NCBI GenBank assembly: GCA_947594425.1
Contig: CANQED010000017.1
Coordinates: forward strand, 1 to 41,168
Length of the DNA stretch: 41,168 nucleotides
From: an uncultured Ruminiclostridium sp.
Lineage (GTDB): Bacteria > Bacillota > Clostridia > Oscillospirales > Ruminococcaceae
Direction of reading: 5' to 3'
Below the pieces are notes generated by a model. It was not told the DNA's origin. It saw only the letters and a program-made list of their open reading frames with translations, and made no database searches. Position numbers and translations under genes: made by a program. Position 1 is the stretch's first letter; each line of letters begins with the position of its first letter. Below are positions 15,288 to 25,035 of the stretch, piece after piece.

Positions 15288-17373
15288 AAAGAGCTTTTTC
15301 GGCGCCTATTATCTCTACAAGCTTAAAACGCTGAAAAATCAGTTCATACTGTGCTGCATATTCAGCGTGGTGGCAATGCCGCTGGCGGCGCTGTGCCATC
15401 TGCCGGTGCTGAATGATATGGAAGAAAGCCTGTCGCTCTACGCTCAGCCGAGCTTGTCAAACTTTGCGGGGATGTCGTGGTTATGCCTGATAATCGGGCT
15501 GCTGGTACTGCTCGGGCTGTTTATGCTTATGCCCGCGCTGAATTTCAGCTACTATAATAAAAAGGACAGGGTGGACGTAAGCGGAGCATTGCCGCTGACA
15601 TTCAGCCAGCGGTTCTGGGGGGATACTCTCTCGGGGCTTACGGTGTGCTTAGCGCCGTTTACGGTGTGCCTCGCTATCGCGGCGGCGATATTCATACCGC
15701 GCTTTTGTCAGGTGATAAGCGTGCTTAACAGGGAAAATGTGACCGATCTTCCCGTCGACAAGATAGCGCCGTACCTGCTTATGCTCGCGGTGACGGGGAT
15801 AATATGTATGGTCGCGGGGTACCTGCTGTCGCTGTTCGTGACGGTATGCTCGGGCAGATTCAGCGCCTCGGTGCTGTTTTCGATAGTTATCGCGCTGATA
15901 ATACCGTTTTTTGCGGCGGTATGCGTTATGGCGTGCGGCGGCAACGGTACGCAGACATTTACCGACGCGGGCAATATACTGTCGTATCTCCCGCCCTTTG
16001 GCACGGTGATCGCCTTTACCATAAACGGCGTACCCGCCGTGCAGAGTCTCGGCGACCTGTTGATAATCTTGGCGCTTTTTGCGGTGGTACTTTTAGCCTC
16101 ATATTTTATCGCAAAATACCGCAAGGCGGAAAAGACGGGCGAGCACTTTGCGATAAACGCGGTATACCATGCCCTGACCGCAGTATCTGTGGGCGCGGTG
16201 CTGCTGCTCGCGTTAAGCATAGCGTTTAATTTTGAGCTTGACTCGTACAGCTCCGGAATCACGGCAATGCCCGGGCTCATTATCGCGCTGTCGGTACTGT
16301 TTACGATAATACCGCTCGTGGTGCTGGATATATTCCACTATCGCAATTTTGCGAAAATGTGGCGCACCGCGGTAAAATATGCAGCCTGTGCGGGCGGCGC
16401 GCTGGGTCTGTACCTGCTTATGTCGGGTCCCGTGTCGCAGATGGCGCTTAATTATTCGCCCGCGACAGACGATATCGAATGCACCTATCTCAGTGTAAGC
16501 ACCCCGTACGAATATGCCTACAGCTACTCCGATCTCGAGCTGCGCAACGACTACATCGATATGTTCTTATGCGACAGCAAGGGCGCGGAATTTGCAAAGC
16601 AGCTCCAGGAAAAGGCGATAAGCGTCCAAAGCGACAGTTCCCCCTCCCGTGAGGTGAGCATCGATTATGCGCTCAAAAACGGCAGGCATATAAGAAAGTC
16701 TATCCGTGTGGGCGAGGATCTTATCTTTGACGCGCTTGAATATTTCGGCGGGATAGAAGGGGTGCTTGACACGCCGCTTAATCCCCCGGAAATAAATAAT
16801 GTCAATATCCCCTCGCTGAAAATATTCGGCGGCGACAGCTATAACAACATGCCCGAGCTTATCAGCGCGCTTAAATACGATATAGCTAACGACAACGGCA
16901 AAGAAAAGACCGGATACTTTACGTTGTGGCTTTCCACCGAGACGGAAAAATACGGCGGCTATAACTTTAATTTCAGCATATTCAGCGAGCCGCTTAAAAA
17001 CGACAGCCTGAGCCTGCGTATCCCGATATTTATAAACGACGGGTATACAAAAACGCTTGAATTGATAAAAAGTTCGGGATTTAACTTTGACGAGGATGAC
17101 ACGCCGCTCTCATTCGCTGTATTCAGCGACGATTACCGTACCGTCGAGAAGTCCTATGACATACCGAAAGACGCGATATACGGCGAAACGGGAGAGAAAA
17201 TATTCGAGCTGCTCAAGCTTACGGGCGGCGTTATGGACATACCTAAAAACTCCGCGCACCTCGCCGTGACAAGCATATGCTATGATCGCCCGCTGTTTTA
17301 TGTCCCGGAGGAGAACGTCGATAAGCTGCTCAAGATAATCGAAAAATATGAAAGGACGGACTTATATGACTGA
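15262..17373 (+). CDS. ABC-2 type permease with large C-terminal extracytoplasmic domain (first paralogue)
   Basis: This 703-residue protein starts at the ATG at 15262, which has GGAGG 9 bases upstream; an earlier in-frame start lies inside the ATPase gene without such support. The first 390 residues or so hold about eight to ten membrane segments, including the stretch GALPLTFSQRFWGD shared with the next gene. A final segment near residue 370-390 is followed by about 300 hydrophilic residues that should lie outside the cell. Known ABC-2 permeases are usually 250-400 residues, so the tail is the odd part. The stop overlaps the start of the next gene by 8 bp. Confidence 0.85.
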   Translation: MTSTVSTDKKSFFGAYYLYKLKTLKNQFILCCIFSVVAMPLAALCHLPVLNDMEESLSLYAQPSLSNFAGMSWLCLIIGLLVLLGLFMLMPALNFSYYNKKDRVDVSGALPLTFSQRFWGDTLSGLTVCLAPFTVCLAIAAAIFIPRFCQVISVLNRENVTDLPVDKIAPYLLMLAVTGIICMVAGYLLSLFVTVCSGRFSASVLFSIVIALIIPFFAAVCVMACGGNGTQTFTDAGNILSYLPPFGTVIAFTINGVPAVQSLGDLLIILALFAVVLLASYFIAKYRKAEKTGEHFAINAVYHALTAVSVGAVLLLALSIAFNFELDSYSSGITAMPGLIIALSVLFTIIPLVVLDIFHYRNFAKMWRTAVKYAACAGGALGLYLLMSGPVSQMALNYSPATDDIECTYLSVSTPYEYAYSYSDLELRNDYIDMFLCDSKGAEFAKQLQEKAISVQSDSSPSREVSIDYALKNGRHIRKSIRVGEDLIFDALEYFGGIEGVLDTPLNPPEINNVNIPSLKIFGGDSYNNMPELISALKYDIANDNGKEKTGYFTLWLSTETEKYGGYNFNFSIFSEPLKNDSLSLRIPIFINDGYTKTLELIKSSGFNFDEDDTPLSFAVFSDDYRTVEKSYDIPKDAIYGETGEKIFELLKLTGGVMDIPKNSAHLAVTSICYDRPLFYVPEENVDKLLKIIEKYERTDLYD

Positions 17374-19555
17374 TACAACGTCCGAAAGAACGGGATTTTT
17401 CGGAAAATACTTTCTGTTTAGACTAAAGTCGCTGCGTCCGAGGATGGTAATGAGCCTTATCATGAGCCTGCTTACATTTCCTTTAGCGTTAGGCTCGGCT
17501 CTGCCTGTGCTCGACACCCTATGCGACCTTGTCAAAGAACAAAATGAGCTCGAGCCCTCCATGCTCTCTAACGGCTTGGCTATACTGACCTTTGGACTGA
17601 TAGCGGCGGCAGCCTCGCTCATTATACTGCTGTTTATGCTGATAACCGCGCCGTCGGGCAGCTTTGTCTACTACGCTAAAAAAGAGTGCGCGGATATGTA
17701 CGGCGCATTGCCGCTGACCTTTTCGCAAAGATTTTGGGCGGACTTTATAAGCGGGCTCGGAGCAACGCTCGTGCCGTTTATAATATGCTCGGGCGCGTCC
17801 TGCGCCTTTGTCCCCGTACTGTGCGGGAAGAATGATATGCTCGTCGAGCTCGGCTTTAGCAATTTTGACTCGGCTAAGCTTGCCACGGCGTATTTTCAGG
17901 TGCTGCTTACCGTAATTATCGCGCTTATCGCGGCGTACGCCATAGCGACGCTTATCACCGTATGCTGCGGCAGCGGCGGGATAAGCATACTGTTCTCATT
18001 CGTGGCGGTAGGCATGGTACCCGCGCTTGCGGCGATATTCTCTAATACGCTTATCTCCCACTGTGCGGGCGTGGATATGACCGAGCACTGTATGTCGCTG
18101 TTAAGGGCGCTCCCGCCGTTCGGCACGCTTATCGCGGACGCTGTGACCTTGCGTCCGACACCCGCCGAGCCGCTCTCGCTGATATGCGCGCTTATATTCA
18201 TCGCGGCCGTGATAATAGGCGCGTACTTTCTCGCAAAGCGCCGCAAGGCCGAGCGCACGGGCGAGCAATTCGTCTACAACGCGGCATATCATATTATCAC
18301 GGTTTTGCTGCTGGTCGGGGCGTTTGTGCTTATGGCGAATATAGTAGGCAGCGTTCACGTAAGCGATCAGGGACTTTATATAGGGGTGTTCATATTCCTC
18401 ACCGCCGCGCCGCTTTTATTCTTTGAATTAGGGCATTATCGCAGCTTTAAAAAGATGTGGCGCAGCGGGATAAAATACGCCGCTAGCCTTATCGGGTCGA
18501 TAGCGCTGTACGGCGTGCTTGTAAGCACCGGCGGGTTCGGTCTTCAGTACAGCCTGCCGAACGCCGAGGATATAGACAACGTGGTGCTCAGCACCCAAGA
18601 CTCTTTCTACAACAGCTTAGAGGCACGCTTTGACGACCCCGAGCAAATAAAGACCGTACTCGATATAAACTACCGCATTATTGACTGCGAGGCGGGCACC
18701 AATCACACAAGCTACCCCCATACGACAATAACCTATACGCTTAAAGGCGGCGGCACGCTGACACGAAAATACTACACATATGACGATATGACAGACACGT
18801 TAGGTCCTATCTTCTCGGAAAATAAGCCTATAACGCTCCCTATACTCGATAAGGCGGAAAAGGGCGCGGCGTATATCAACGAGATCTCCGTGCCTAGCGA
18901 GGGTATCGTGTTCAGCTCTATCCCCGACAGCGATGTAACAAAAGAGCTTATCGCCGCGATAAAAGAGGATATCAACAGCGGCGCGGGCGGCGACTATATC
19001 GGCACGATGACCTTTTCATGGCCTACCGATATTATGTCGGGCGCAAATGATCCGACGAATATGTATATACTCGACGAGAGAATAAGCAGCGCCCTACGCG
19101 CTTTAGACTCGCGGTTCAGCTTTATGATAAGGGAGGGGTATACCCACACCTTAGATGCGGTGAAGAAGCTTGACAAGGACGCCTTACAGCTCGAATCCGC
19201 GACTATAACCTATGCCAACCGCTATGAATATCAATCCGCCGAGTGGGAAGAAAACGGCTATAACACCGACCTTAGTCTTGATATCTCGTCAGGCTCGGAG
19301 CTGTCAGACGACCCCGATATGCAAAAGCTGCTCGGTCTTATAGCCTTCTACCCCGACGTAAACGCTATGACAAACGGAACACGGGAAACCGATAATAAGC
19401 GGTACGACGGCAATACAAAAATTGTCGTAATAAGCAGCTATAACAGCATTAATAACTTTATGTACATCCCCGACGAAAAGCAGGAAGAGGCTATGCAGCT
19501 TATCTCCTCGCTCTATGAAAAGCAGCAAAAGCTGTACGAAGAGATGTATTCTTAA
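17366..19555 (+). CDS. ABC-2 type permease with large C-terminal extracytoplasmic domain (second paralogue)
   Basis: This 729-residue membrane protein is clearly related to the preceding one: FFGKYFLFRLKSL against FFGAYYLYKLKTL at the N-terminus, and YGALPLTFSQRFWADFISGL against the matching GALPLTFSQRFWGDTLSGL. It has the same plan of about eight to ten membrane segments to residue 400, then about 320 hydrophilic residues. The ATG at 17366 is preferred because AAAGGACGG lies 7-9 bases upstream; it overlaps the upstream stop (ATGACTGA). The two proteins probably form a heterodimeric channel driven by the ATPase at 14391. Confidence 0.85.
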   Translation: MTDTTSERTGFFGKYFLFRLKSLRPRMVMSLIMSLLTFPLALGSALPVLDTLCDLVKEQNELEPSMLSNGLAILTFGLIAAAASLIILLFMLITAPSGSFVYYAKKECADMYGALPLTFSQRFWADFISGLGATLVPFIICSGASCAFVPVLCGKNDMLVELGFSNFDSAKLATAYFQVLLTVIIALIAAYAIATLITVCCGSGGISILFSFVAVGMVPALAAIFSNTLISHCAGVDMTEHCMSLLRALPPFGTLIADAVTLRPTPAEPLSLICALIFIAAVIIGAYFLAKRRKAERTGEQFVYNAAYHIITVLLLVGAFVLMANIVGSVHVSDQGLYIGVFIFLTAAPLLFFELGHYRSFKKMWRSGIKYAASLIGSIALYGVLVSTGGFGLQYSLPNAEDIDNVVLSTQDSFYNSLEARFDDPEQIKTVLDINYRIIDCEAGTNHTSYPHTTITYTLKGGGTLTRKYYTYDDMTDTLGPIFSENKPITLPILDKAEKGAAYINEISVPSEGIVFSSIPDSDVTKELIAAIKEDINSGAGGDYIGTMTFSWPTDIMSGANDPTNMYILDERISSALRALDSRFSFMIREGYTHTLDAVKKLDKDALQLESATITYANRYEYQSAEWEENGYNTDLSLDISSGSELSDDPDMQKLLGLIAFYPDVNAMTNGTRETDNKRYDGNTKIVVISSYNSINNFMYIPDEKQEEAMQLISSLYEKQQKLYEEMYS

Positions 19556-19591
19556 GATAATATCTATCTCCCTCCTATTTATATTTTTTAA

Positions 19592-19640
19592 CTGTCTCCC
19601 CACGAGCATTTATCGCGGGGAGACAGTGTGTTTAGCTAAC
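19592..19640 (+). terminator. Terminator of the GntR/ABC operon
   Basis: CTGTCTCCCC (19592-19601) pairs perfectly with GGGGAGACAG (19617-19626), and the tail reads TGTGTTTAGC. The stem is strong, the T-run short. Confidence 0.75.
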
Positions 19641-19670
19641 AAAATATGCCGTCAAAAACATAAATTACGG

Positions 19671-19701
19671 TATTGTGTTTTTTAAAAATGTATGATATAA
19701 T
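19671..19701 (+). promoter_or_regulatory. Extended -10 promoter of the NatAB-like operon
   Basis: TATAAT at 19696-19701 is preceded by TG one base upstream (19693-19694), an extended -10. TTGTGT at 19671-19676 is a poor -35 at 19 bp. The site lies 43 bp before the ATG. Confidence 0.65.
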
Positions 19702-19744
19702 TTATTTGTTGTTGTAAAATTAGAAGAGAAGAAAGGAAAGGTTT

Positions 19745-20665
19745 ATGTCACTTACCGTAAACAACATATCCAAAAAGTACGGTGACTTTACCGCGCTGAG
19801 AGGCCTCAGCTTTGAGCTTAAAGAGCCGGGCGTATACGCCTTGCTCGGCACTAACGGCGCAGGAAAATCCACCGCGATAAGAATTATACTCGGTATGCTC
19901 GCAAAGGACTCGGGAGAGGTATTGTATAACGGCGCCGAGCTCGACCCGATAAAAGAAAAGGTCGGCTATCTCGCCGAAGAGCGCGGACTGTATCCTAAGT
20001 GCAAGATAGTAGATCAGCTGACGTATTTTGCCGAGCTCAGAGGTATGAAAAAGACCGAGATAACTAAGGCGGTCGACTATTGGTTCGACCGTATGGAGCT
20101 TAACGACTACCGCGACAAGCGGGCAAATCAGCTGTCTAAGGGCAATCAGCAAAAGGTGCAGCTTGCCGCCGCGCTTATCGCCGACCCGCAATTGCTGATA
20201 CTCGACGAGCCGCTCTCGGGACTTGACCCGGTAAATTCCGACATATTCAAGAGCATAATCAACGAGCAAATTGCCAAGAACAAATACATAATAATGTCCT
20301 GCCACCAAATGCCCGTAATAGAGGAGTTTTGCTCGGATATAACGATACTGCATCACGGCGAGGCGGTGCTTCAGGGCGACCTTAACGAGATAAAAAAGAG
20401 CTACGGACGCGTAAACCTCGCTGTAAAGTGCGACGGCGACATTCTCCCGATAGCCGCCGAGTGCGGATTAGAGCCGACGGAGATCACCCCCGAGCTTGTC
20501 CGCTTTAAGATAAAAGAAGAAGAGCAGGCAAAGCAATTGCTCAAAAAAGCCGCTGCGGCAGATATGACGATAGTAAGATACGAACTGCGCGAGCCGAGCC
20601 TGCATGAGATATTTGTAGAGCATATCACACGCGCGGACAATGCGGCAAAGGAGGCACGGCTATGA
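19745..20665 (+). CDS. ABC transporter ATP-binding protein, NatA-like
   Basis: This 306-residue ATPase has Walker A GTNGAGKST (about 34-42), the Q-loop equivalent in LAEERGLYPK, the signature LSKGNQQKVQLAAAL, Walker B LLILDEPLSGLD and the H-loop MSCHQM. It also has a C-terminal extension of the DUF4162 kind (about 225-300). LAEERGLY and LSKGNQQK are typical of the NatA/YhaQ group that pairs with NatB/YhaP permeases for sodium or drug efflux. AAAGGAAAGG precedes the ATG. Its last codon overlaps the permease start (ATGA). Confidence 0.9.
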   Translation: MSLTVNNISKKYGDFTALRGLSFELKEPGVYALLGTNGAGKSTAIRIILGMLAKDSGEVLYNGAELDPIKEKVGYLAEERGLYPKCKIVDQLTYFAELRGMKKTEITKAVDYWFDRMELNDYRDKRANQLSKGNQQKVQLAAALIADPQLLILDEPLSGLDPVNSDIFKSIINEQIAKNKYIIMSCHQMPVIEEFCSDITILHHGEAVLQGDLNEIKKSYGRVNLAVKCDGDILPIAAECGLEPTEITPELVRFKIKEEEQAKQLLKKAAAADMTIVRYELREPSLHEIFVEHITRADNAAKEARL

Positions 20666-22011
20666 GCGTAACAGGCTGGCAGAAAATATTTAAATTCACC
20701 TTTACACAGCAAATAAAGCAAAAATCGTTCATAATCAGCACGACGCTTATATCGGTGCTTATAGCAGCGATGGTAGTGCTGATAAACATACTGCCCGGGC
20801 TTATATCGTCGGGCGACGAGCAGGGCGGCGGCACTGCAACAAGCTTTTCTTTTACTAAGATGTATCTTGTCGACACGAGCGACATCACCGACAACACCTA
20901 TTATTCCGAGCTTTTCGGGGATATCGAATATATAGGCAGCGGCGACGCGTCGCAGATAGCGGGCTACACCGATACGGTCAGAAACGGCACAAAGTGTATG
21001 CTCATCACGATAACCGAAAACGACGGCACTTATAAAATTTTGGGTATGCGCCCCGCCGACAATTCGGTCAGCATAGACGAGGCTAATGCCGCCGCTAATA
21101 CGGTATCCGCCGCTTTCTCTGCGGGCAGGCTGGCTAAGCTCGGGCTTCAGCCCGACACTATCGCCACCGCTACCGCGCCCGTCACTATCGGGCAGGTGAT
21201 AGCGGGCGAGGAGGAGCAGACCGAGTCGATGTTCTTCCTCAATATGATAGTGCCTATGGTGACCTCGATGATATTGTTTATTATGATAATATCCTATGGT
21301 CAGATAATCGCGCAGTCGATAGCTCTCGAAAAGACCTCTAAGGTCATAGAGCTGCTGCTCACCTCTACAAAGCCGCTCGCGGTCATTATAGGCAAGGTCA
21401 GCGCGATAGGCTTATTGTCGATACTGCAATTCTTGATATTTATCGCGGTAGGCGGCATAAGCTTTGCGGTGACACTGCCGTTCGGCATGGGCTTTGGCGC
21501 TCTCGCGCAGGCGGGCAACGCCGATATGGCGCAGGTAAACGACGCGATAAATGCCGTATTCGGCAATATTTCGCCGCTGTCGATAGTGCTTATAATCGTG
21601 ATATTCTTAGCGGGCTTCTTATTCTACGCGCTGCTTGCGGGGCTTGTAGGCGCGAGCGTCAGCCGCAGCGAGGACCTTAACAGCGCTATGCAGCCCTTTG
21701 CCATAATAAGCGTTTTGGGTCTGTATCTCGCATATTTCCCCTCGTTTATGGTGGAGATGGATACTGACTTTTTACAGACGCTGTCCTATTATCTGCCGCT
21801 GTCCTCGCCGTTTGCTCTGCCCTCGGCGATACTTACAAACAAGCTGGATATGGCGCAGACGCTTATCTGCGTGGCGGTGCTGATAATAGTTACCGCGCTG
21901 TTTGCGGTATTTGTCGCAAAAGTATATCACCGTATCATAGTACATACGGGCAGCAGACTTACCATAAAGCAGATATTCGGTATGGCTAAGGAGACCTCGC
22001 CCAAAATATAA
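20662..22011 (+). CDS. ABC-2 type permease, NatB/YhaP-like
   Basis: This 449-residue permease has one N-terminal membrane segment (about 22-45), a large extracytoplasmic loop to about residue 185, then five or so segments (FLNMIVPMVTSMILFIMI, then further ones to the C-terminus). KTSKVIELLLTSTKPLAVIIGK and the ABC-2 permease stretch around ALLAGLVGASVSRSEDLNSAMQP are standard for the NatB/YhaP family. The start overlaps the NatA-like stop codon, so the pair forms one exporter. Confidence 0.9.
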   Translation: MSVTGWQKIFKFTFTQQIKQKSFIISTTLISVLIAAMVVLINILPGLISSGDEQGGGTATSFSFTKMYLVDTSDITDNTYYSELFGDIEYIGSGDASQIAGYTDTVRNGTKCMLITITENDGTYKILGMRPADNSVSIDEANAAANTVSAAFSAGRLAKLGLQPDTIATATAPVTIGQVIAGEEEQTESMFFLNMIVPMVTSMILFIMIISYGQIIAQSIALEKTSKVIELLLTSTKPLAVIIGKVSAIGLLSILQFLIFIAVGGISFAVTLPFGMGFGALAQAGNADMAQVNDAINAVFGNISPLSIVLIIVIFLAGFLFYALLAGLVGASVSRSEDLNSAMQPFAIISVLGLYLAYFPSFMVEMDTDFLQTLSYYLPLSSPFALPSAILTNKLDMAQTLICVAVLIIVTALFAVFVAKVYHRIIVHTGSRLTIKQIFGMAKETSPKI

Positions 22012-22022
22012 GGATCGAATTT

Positions 22023-24461
22023 ATGAAAAGATTGTTAAAAAATCCGCTTATATTCATCGTCACCGCCGTGATAATCTTCACGGCGGCGGCTGTGCTTTTT
22101 GCGTCGGCGGCAAGCGTAAAAATAATCGGCATATCCGTCACGGTAAAGGACAATACGCTCGACAGCTCGGACAAGACCTCCGTCTATACTTTGTCAAACG
22201 GGAAGTCCACCAAGCTGTCCTATTATAACGTGCTCGACCGCGACAATATCACCCTTACCGTCAAATATTCCGATCAAAGCAGCAAAAAATACACGGGCGC
22301 GGCTCTCACCGCCTTTGAGGCACAAAACGGCCTTGCGTTAAGAGCCGACGACGACCAGATGACCTCTCAGTGGAATAGCGGCACGCACACCGTGACCTAT
22401 TCGCTCGGCGGGTTTACCTCCTCGGTAAAATACACCGTCGCCGCTAATGAGATAGCCTCGGTATCGATATCGCCCATGCACCCCGTAGAGGTGATATATC
22501 ACTATTCGGGCGAATATAAGCTGTTAGGCTCGCCGAGCGGCGCGGATATAAGCGAATATTTTCGCTATTCGTTAGAGGATCATGACTATAATATCACGCT
22601 TAAATACACAAACGGCAAATCTATAAGCTGTTCGCTTGCCGACCTATATGACAAGACGGGGTACACCGCCGAATTTTCACACGCCGAAAAAGAGCTTAGC
22701 ACGGGCACCCAGACGGGCTATTGCACCGTAAACGGCGTAAAAGGCAGCTTTTCCTTTAAGATAGTCAAAAGCGATATAAAGTCTATAAGCCTATACTATC
22801 CCGACGGCACGCCGACCCTATATTGTCCCGACGACGGGGTATTTTTAAACGACCGCGCGGGCAATAGGTATTTCAGCTTCTTTATAGACCGCTCTGACTT
22901 AAGAGCAAAGGTGACCTATACAAGCGGAAGTACCGCCGACCTTACTCTCGGCGAGCTTATCTCGGCTACCCACGCAAAGCTTAATTTTGACGATCAGCTC
23001 GACGAGCCGCTAAAGCCCGGCACGGTAAAGCTCGGCGCCGAGATAAAAGGCGTAAAGACCTCCGTCACCCTAAAAATACAGCCCGCCGACGTAACGGGCG
23101 TAAAGGCGACGGCGACTAATTCCACCGCGACGGTCACATGGGACCCCGTCCCCGCCGAGGGATATATCGTAGAATATTACTCGACAAGCGGCTGGCAGAC
23201 GCTTGCCACCATAACCGACGGCACGTATAAAAAGAGCTGGTCGGGGCTCGTGTCGGGTCAGACGTATTATTTTGGGGTAAGGGCGTTCAACACCGTAAAC
23301 GGCAAGCGCACCTACACCAAAAGGATGCAGGCACACGTCACCATGCCGTCCGCCCACCCGTCCGAGGTAACGGGGCTAAAGCTCTCTTCGCGCGGCAGCA
23401 CCTCGCTGACGCTTTCGTGGAATGTAAGCGCTAACGCGGGCGGATATATAGTCGAGCAGTACATTTCGGGCAAGTGGACGCGTATCGCGCGTATCTCGGG
23501 CAATAAAAATTCAAAGTATACCGTTACCGGACTTACACCCGCGACAAAGTATAACTTCCGCGTAAAGTCATTTAACATCTATGACGGAAAGAGCTATTAC
23601 AGCGAGTATAAAAACACGTATTATTACACCTCGGCGAAAGCCGTTGCCAAAGTGCCGCTGTCCTCGCGCAAATCTACCTCGCTTAGTCTTAAGTGGGACA
23701 AGGCGACCGGCGCTGAGGGCTATATCATAGAGCAGTACAAGAACGGTAAGTGGGTAAGGATAGCCCGCTTAGCGGGGAATAATAATACCTCTTATACCGT
23801 CACTAAGCTCGCTGCGGGCACAAAGTATAATTTTAGGATAAAGACTTTCTTTATCTGCCCCGAAAAGGCCGTTTACAGCGCATACAAAAACTTTTACTAT
23901 ACGACCCTGCCCGCATCTGTAAGCAGTGTGCCGCTTGTCTCGCGTACATCCTCGTCCCTCTCGATTAAATGGGATAAGGTAAGCTGTGCGGAGGGGTATA
24001 TCTTAGAGCAGTACAGCGCGGGCAAATGGGTCAGAATAGCCCGTATCAGCGGCAATTCTAACGTTAAGCTCAATATAGGCAAGCTGGCGCCCTCGACAAA
24101 GTACAGCTTTAGGATAAGAACGTTTAAATTTGCAAACAAGACTCCGCTGTACAGCACATATAAGAATTTTTACTACTATACCCAGCCCGCTAAGATAAGC
24201 GGCTTTGCCGCCGCAAGAGCAAGCTCGTCAAAGGCTCGGCTCTCGTGGAATAAGAGCACATCCGCGGGCGGCTTTATCATAGAGCAGTACAGCGGCGGCA
24301 AATGGGTGCGCATAGCCCGCCTTGCTAAAGGTACATACACCGCCTGCAATATCACCGAGCTAAAGAGCGGCACTAAGTACCGCTTTAGGATAAAGGCATT
24401 CAATATAGCGGCGGGCAAGAGCTTTTACAGCGATTATTCTTACGCGGACGTGATGATATAA
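22023..24461 (+). CDS. Secreted or membrane-anchored protein with five fibronectin type III modules
   Basis: This 812-residue protein has a hydrophobic N-terminal segment (about 12-30, ending FASAAS) that is a signal peptide or anchor. About 320 residues follow with two or three beta-rich, Ig-like repeats. Then come five FN3 modules of about 90 residues beginning near 355, 446, 540, 632 and 723. Each carries a variant of GYIVEQYxxGKWVRIARI, then SGTKYxFRIKxF and a Tyr-rich strand. Modules 2-5 are very alike and probably arose by duplication. No LPxTG, SLH or choline-binding motif is visible. It starts 11 bp after the NatB-like gene, so it is likely cotranscribed. It may bind polysaccharide or other cell-surface partners. 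Confidence 0.85.
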   Translation: MKRLLKNPLIFIVTAVIIFTAAAVLFASAASVKIIGISVTVKDNTLDSSDKTSVYTLSNGKSTKLSYYNVLDRDNITLTVKYSDQSSKKYTGAALTAFEAQNGLALRADDDQMTSQWNSGTHTVTYSLGGFTSSVKYTVAANEIASVSISPMHPVEVIYHYSGEYKLLGSPSGADISEYFRYSLEDHDYNITLKYTNGKSISCSLADLYDKTGYTAEFSHAEKELSTGTQTGYCTVNGVKGSFSFKIVKSDIKSISLYYPDGTPTLYCPDDGVFLNDRAGNRYFSFFIDRSDLRAKVTYTSGSTADLTLGELISATHAKLNFDDQLDEPLKPGTVKLGAEIKGVKTSVTLKIQPADVTGVKATATNSTATVTWDPVPAEGYIVEYYSTSGWQTLATITDGTYKKSWSGLVSGQTYYFGVRAFNTVNGKRTYTKRMQAHVTMPSAHPSEVTGLKLSSRGSTSLTLSWNVSANAGGYIVEQYISGKWTRIARISGNKNSKYTVTGLTPATKYNFRVKSFNIYDGKSYYSEYKNTYYYTSAKAVAKVPLSSRKSTSLSLKWDKATGAEGYIIEQYKNGKWVRIARLAGNNNTSYTVTKLAAGTKYNFRIKTFFICPEKAVYSAYKNFYYTTLPASVSSVPLVSRTSSSLSIKWDKVSCAEGYILEQYSAGKWVRIARISGNSNVKLNIGKLAPSTKYSFRIRTFKFANKTPLYSTYKNFYYYTQPAKISGFAAARASSSKARLSWNKSTSAGGFIIEQYSGGKWVRIARLAKGTYTACNITELKSGTKYRFRIKAFNIAAGKSFYSDYSYADVMI

Positions 24462-24470
24462 GGAGCGGAT

Positions 24471-24965
24471 ATGGAGATAATAGTTTCGGTAGACGAAAAT
24501 AACGGGATAGGCAAAAACGGCGAGCTTTTAGCCCACCTTTCCCCCGACCTAAAGCGATTAAAGGCCATGACGGTCGGAAATATCATAGTAGTCGGCAGAA
24601 AGACCTACCTCTCATTTCCTCGCCGCCCCCTGCCCGACAGAGAAAACTTAGTGCTGACCTCGCACCCAGAGCAATTTGCCGAAGAGGGCGACGCGGTCAA
24701 GTGCTTTTCCTCCCTGAATGAGCTTATCGCATACACACAAAAGAGCGAAAAGCCCGTATTCGTGCTCGGCGGCGCAGAAATATACCGTCAGCTGCTGCCT
24801 TATTGCGATAAGGCGCATATCACGCGGATACTTAGCGCCTTTGATGCGGACGCATTCTTCCCCGACCTCGACAATGACCCCGAGTGGAAAAAAATATCCG
24901 AGGGAGAAGTGATCACCTCGGAGAGATATCCATTCCGCTATGACGAATATGTTAGAGTTAAATAA
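24471..24965 (+). CDS. folA: Dihydrofolate reductase
   Basis: This 164-residue cytoplasmic enzyme reduces dihydrofolate to tetrahydrofolate with NADPH. Diagnostic stretches are IVSVDENNGIGKNGELLAHLSPDLKRLK (Asp/Glu region of the substrate site), NIIVVGRKTYLSFPRRPLPDRENLVLT (NADPH binding) and VFVLGGAEIYRQLLP. Length is normal for chromosomal DHFR. AAGGAGCGG precedes the ATG, 9 bp after the FN3 gene. Usually the gene sits with thyA; here thyA is absent from the window. Confidence 0.95.
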   Translation: MEIIVSVDENNGIGKNGELLAHLSPDLKRLKAMTVGNIIVVGRKTYLSFPRRPLPDRENLVLTSHPEQFAEEGDAVKCFSSLNELIAYTQKSEKPVFVLGGAEIYRQLLPYCDKAHITRILSAFDADAFFPDLDNDPEWKKISEGEVITSERYPFRYDEYVRVK

Positions 24966-24997
24966 CGATTTTCTTTAACAGCTTATGGAAAAAATTC

Positions 24998-25035
24998 AAC
25001 CGCCTGCAAACCCGCAGGCGGTTGTTGTTATTTAC
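24998..25035. terminator. Bidirectional terminator between folA and the GNAT gene
   Basis: AACCGCCTGC (24998-25007) and GCAGGCGGTT (25014-25023) form a perfect 10-bp stem. TTGTTGTTATTT follows on the plus strand and GAATTTTTTCC on the minus strand. Confidence 0.88.
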
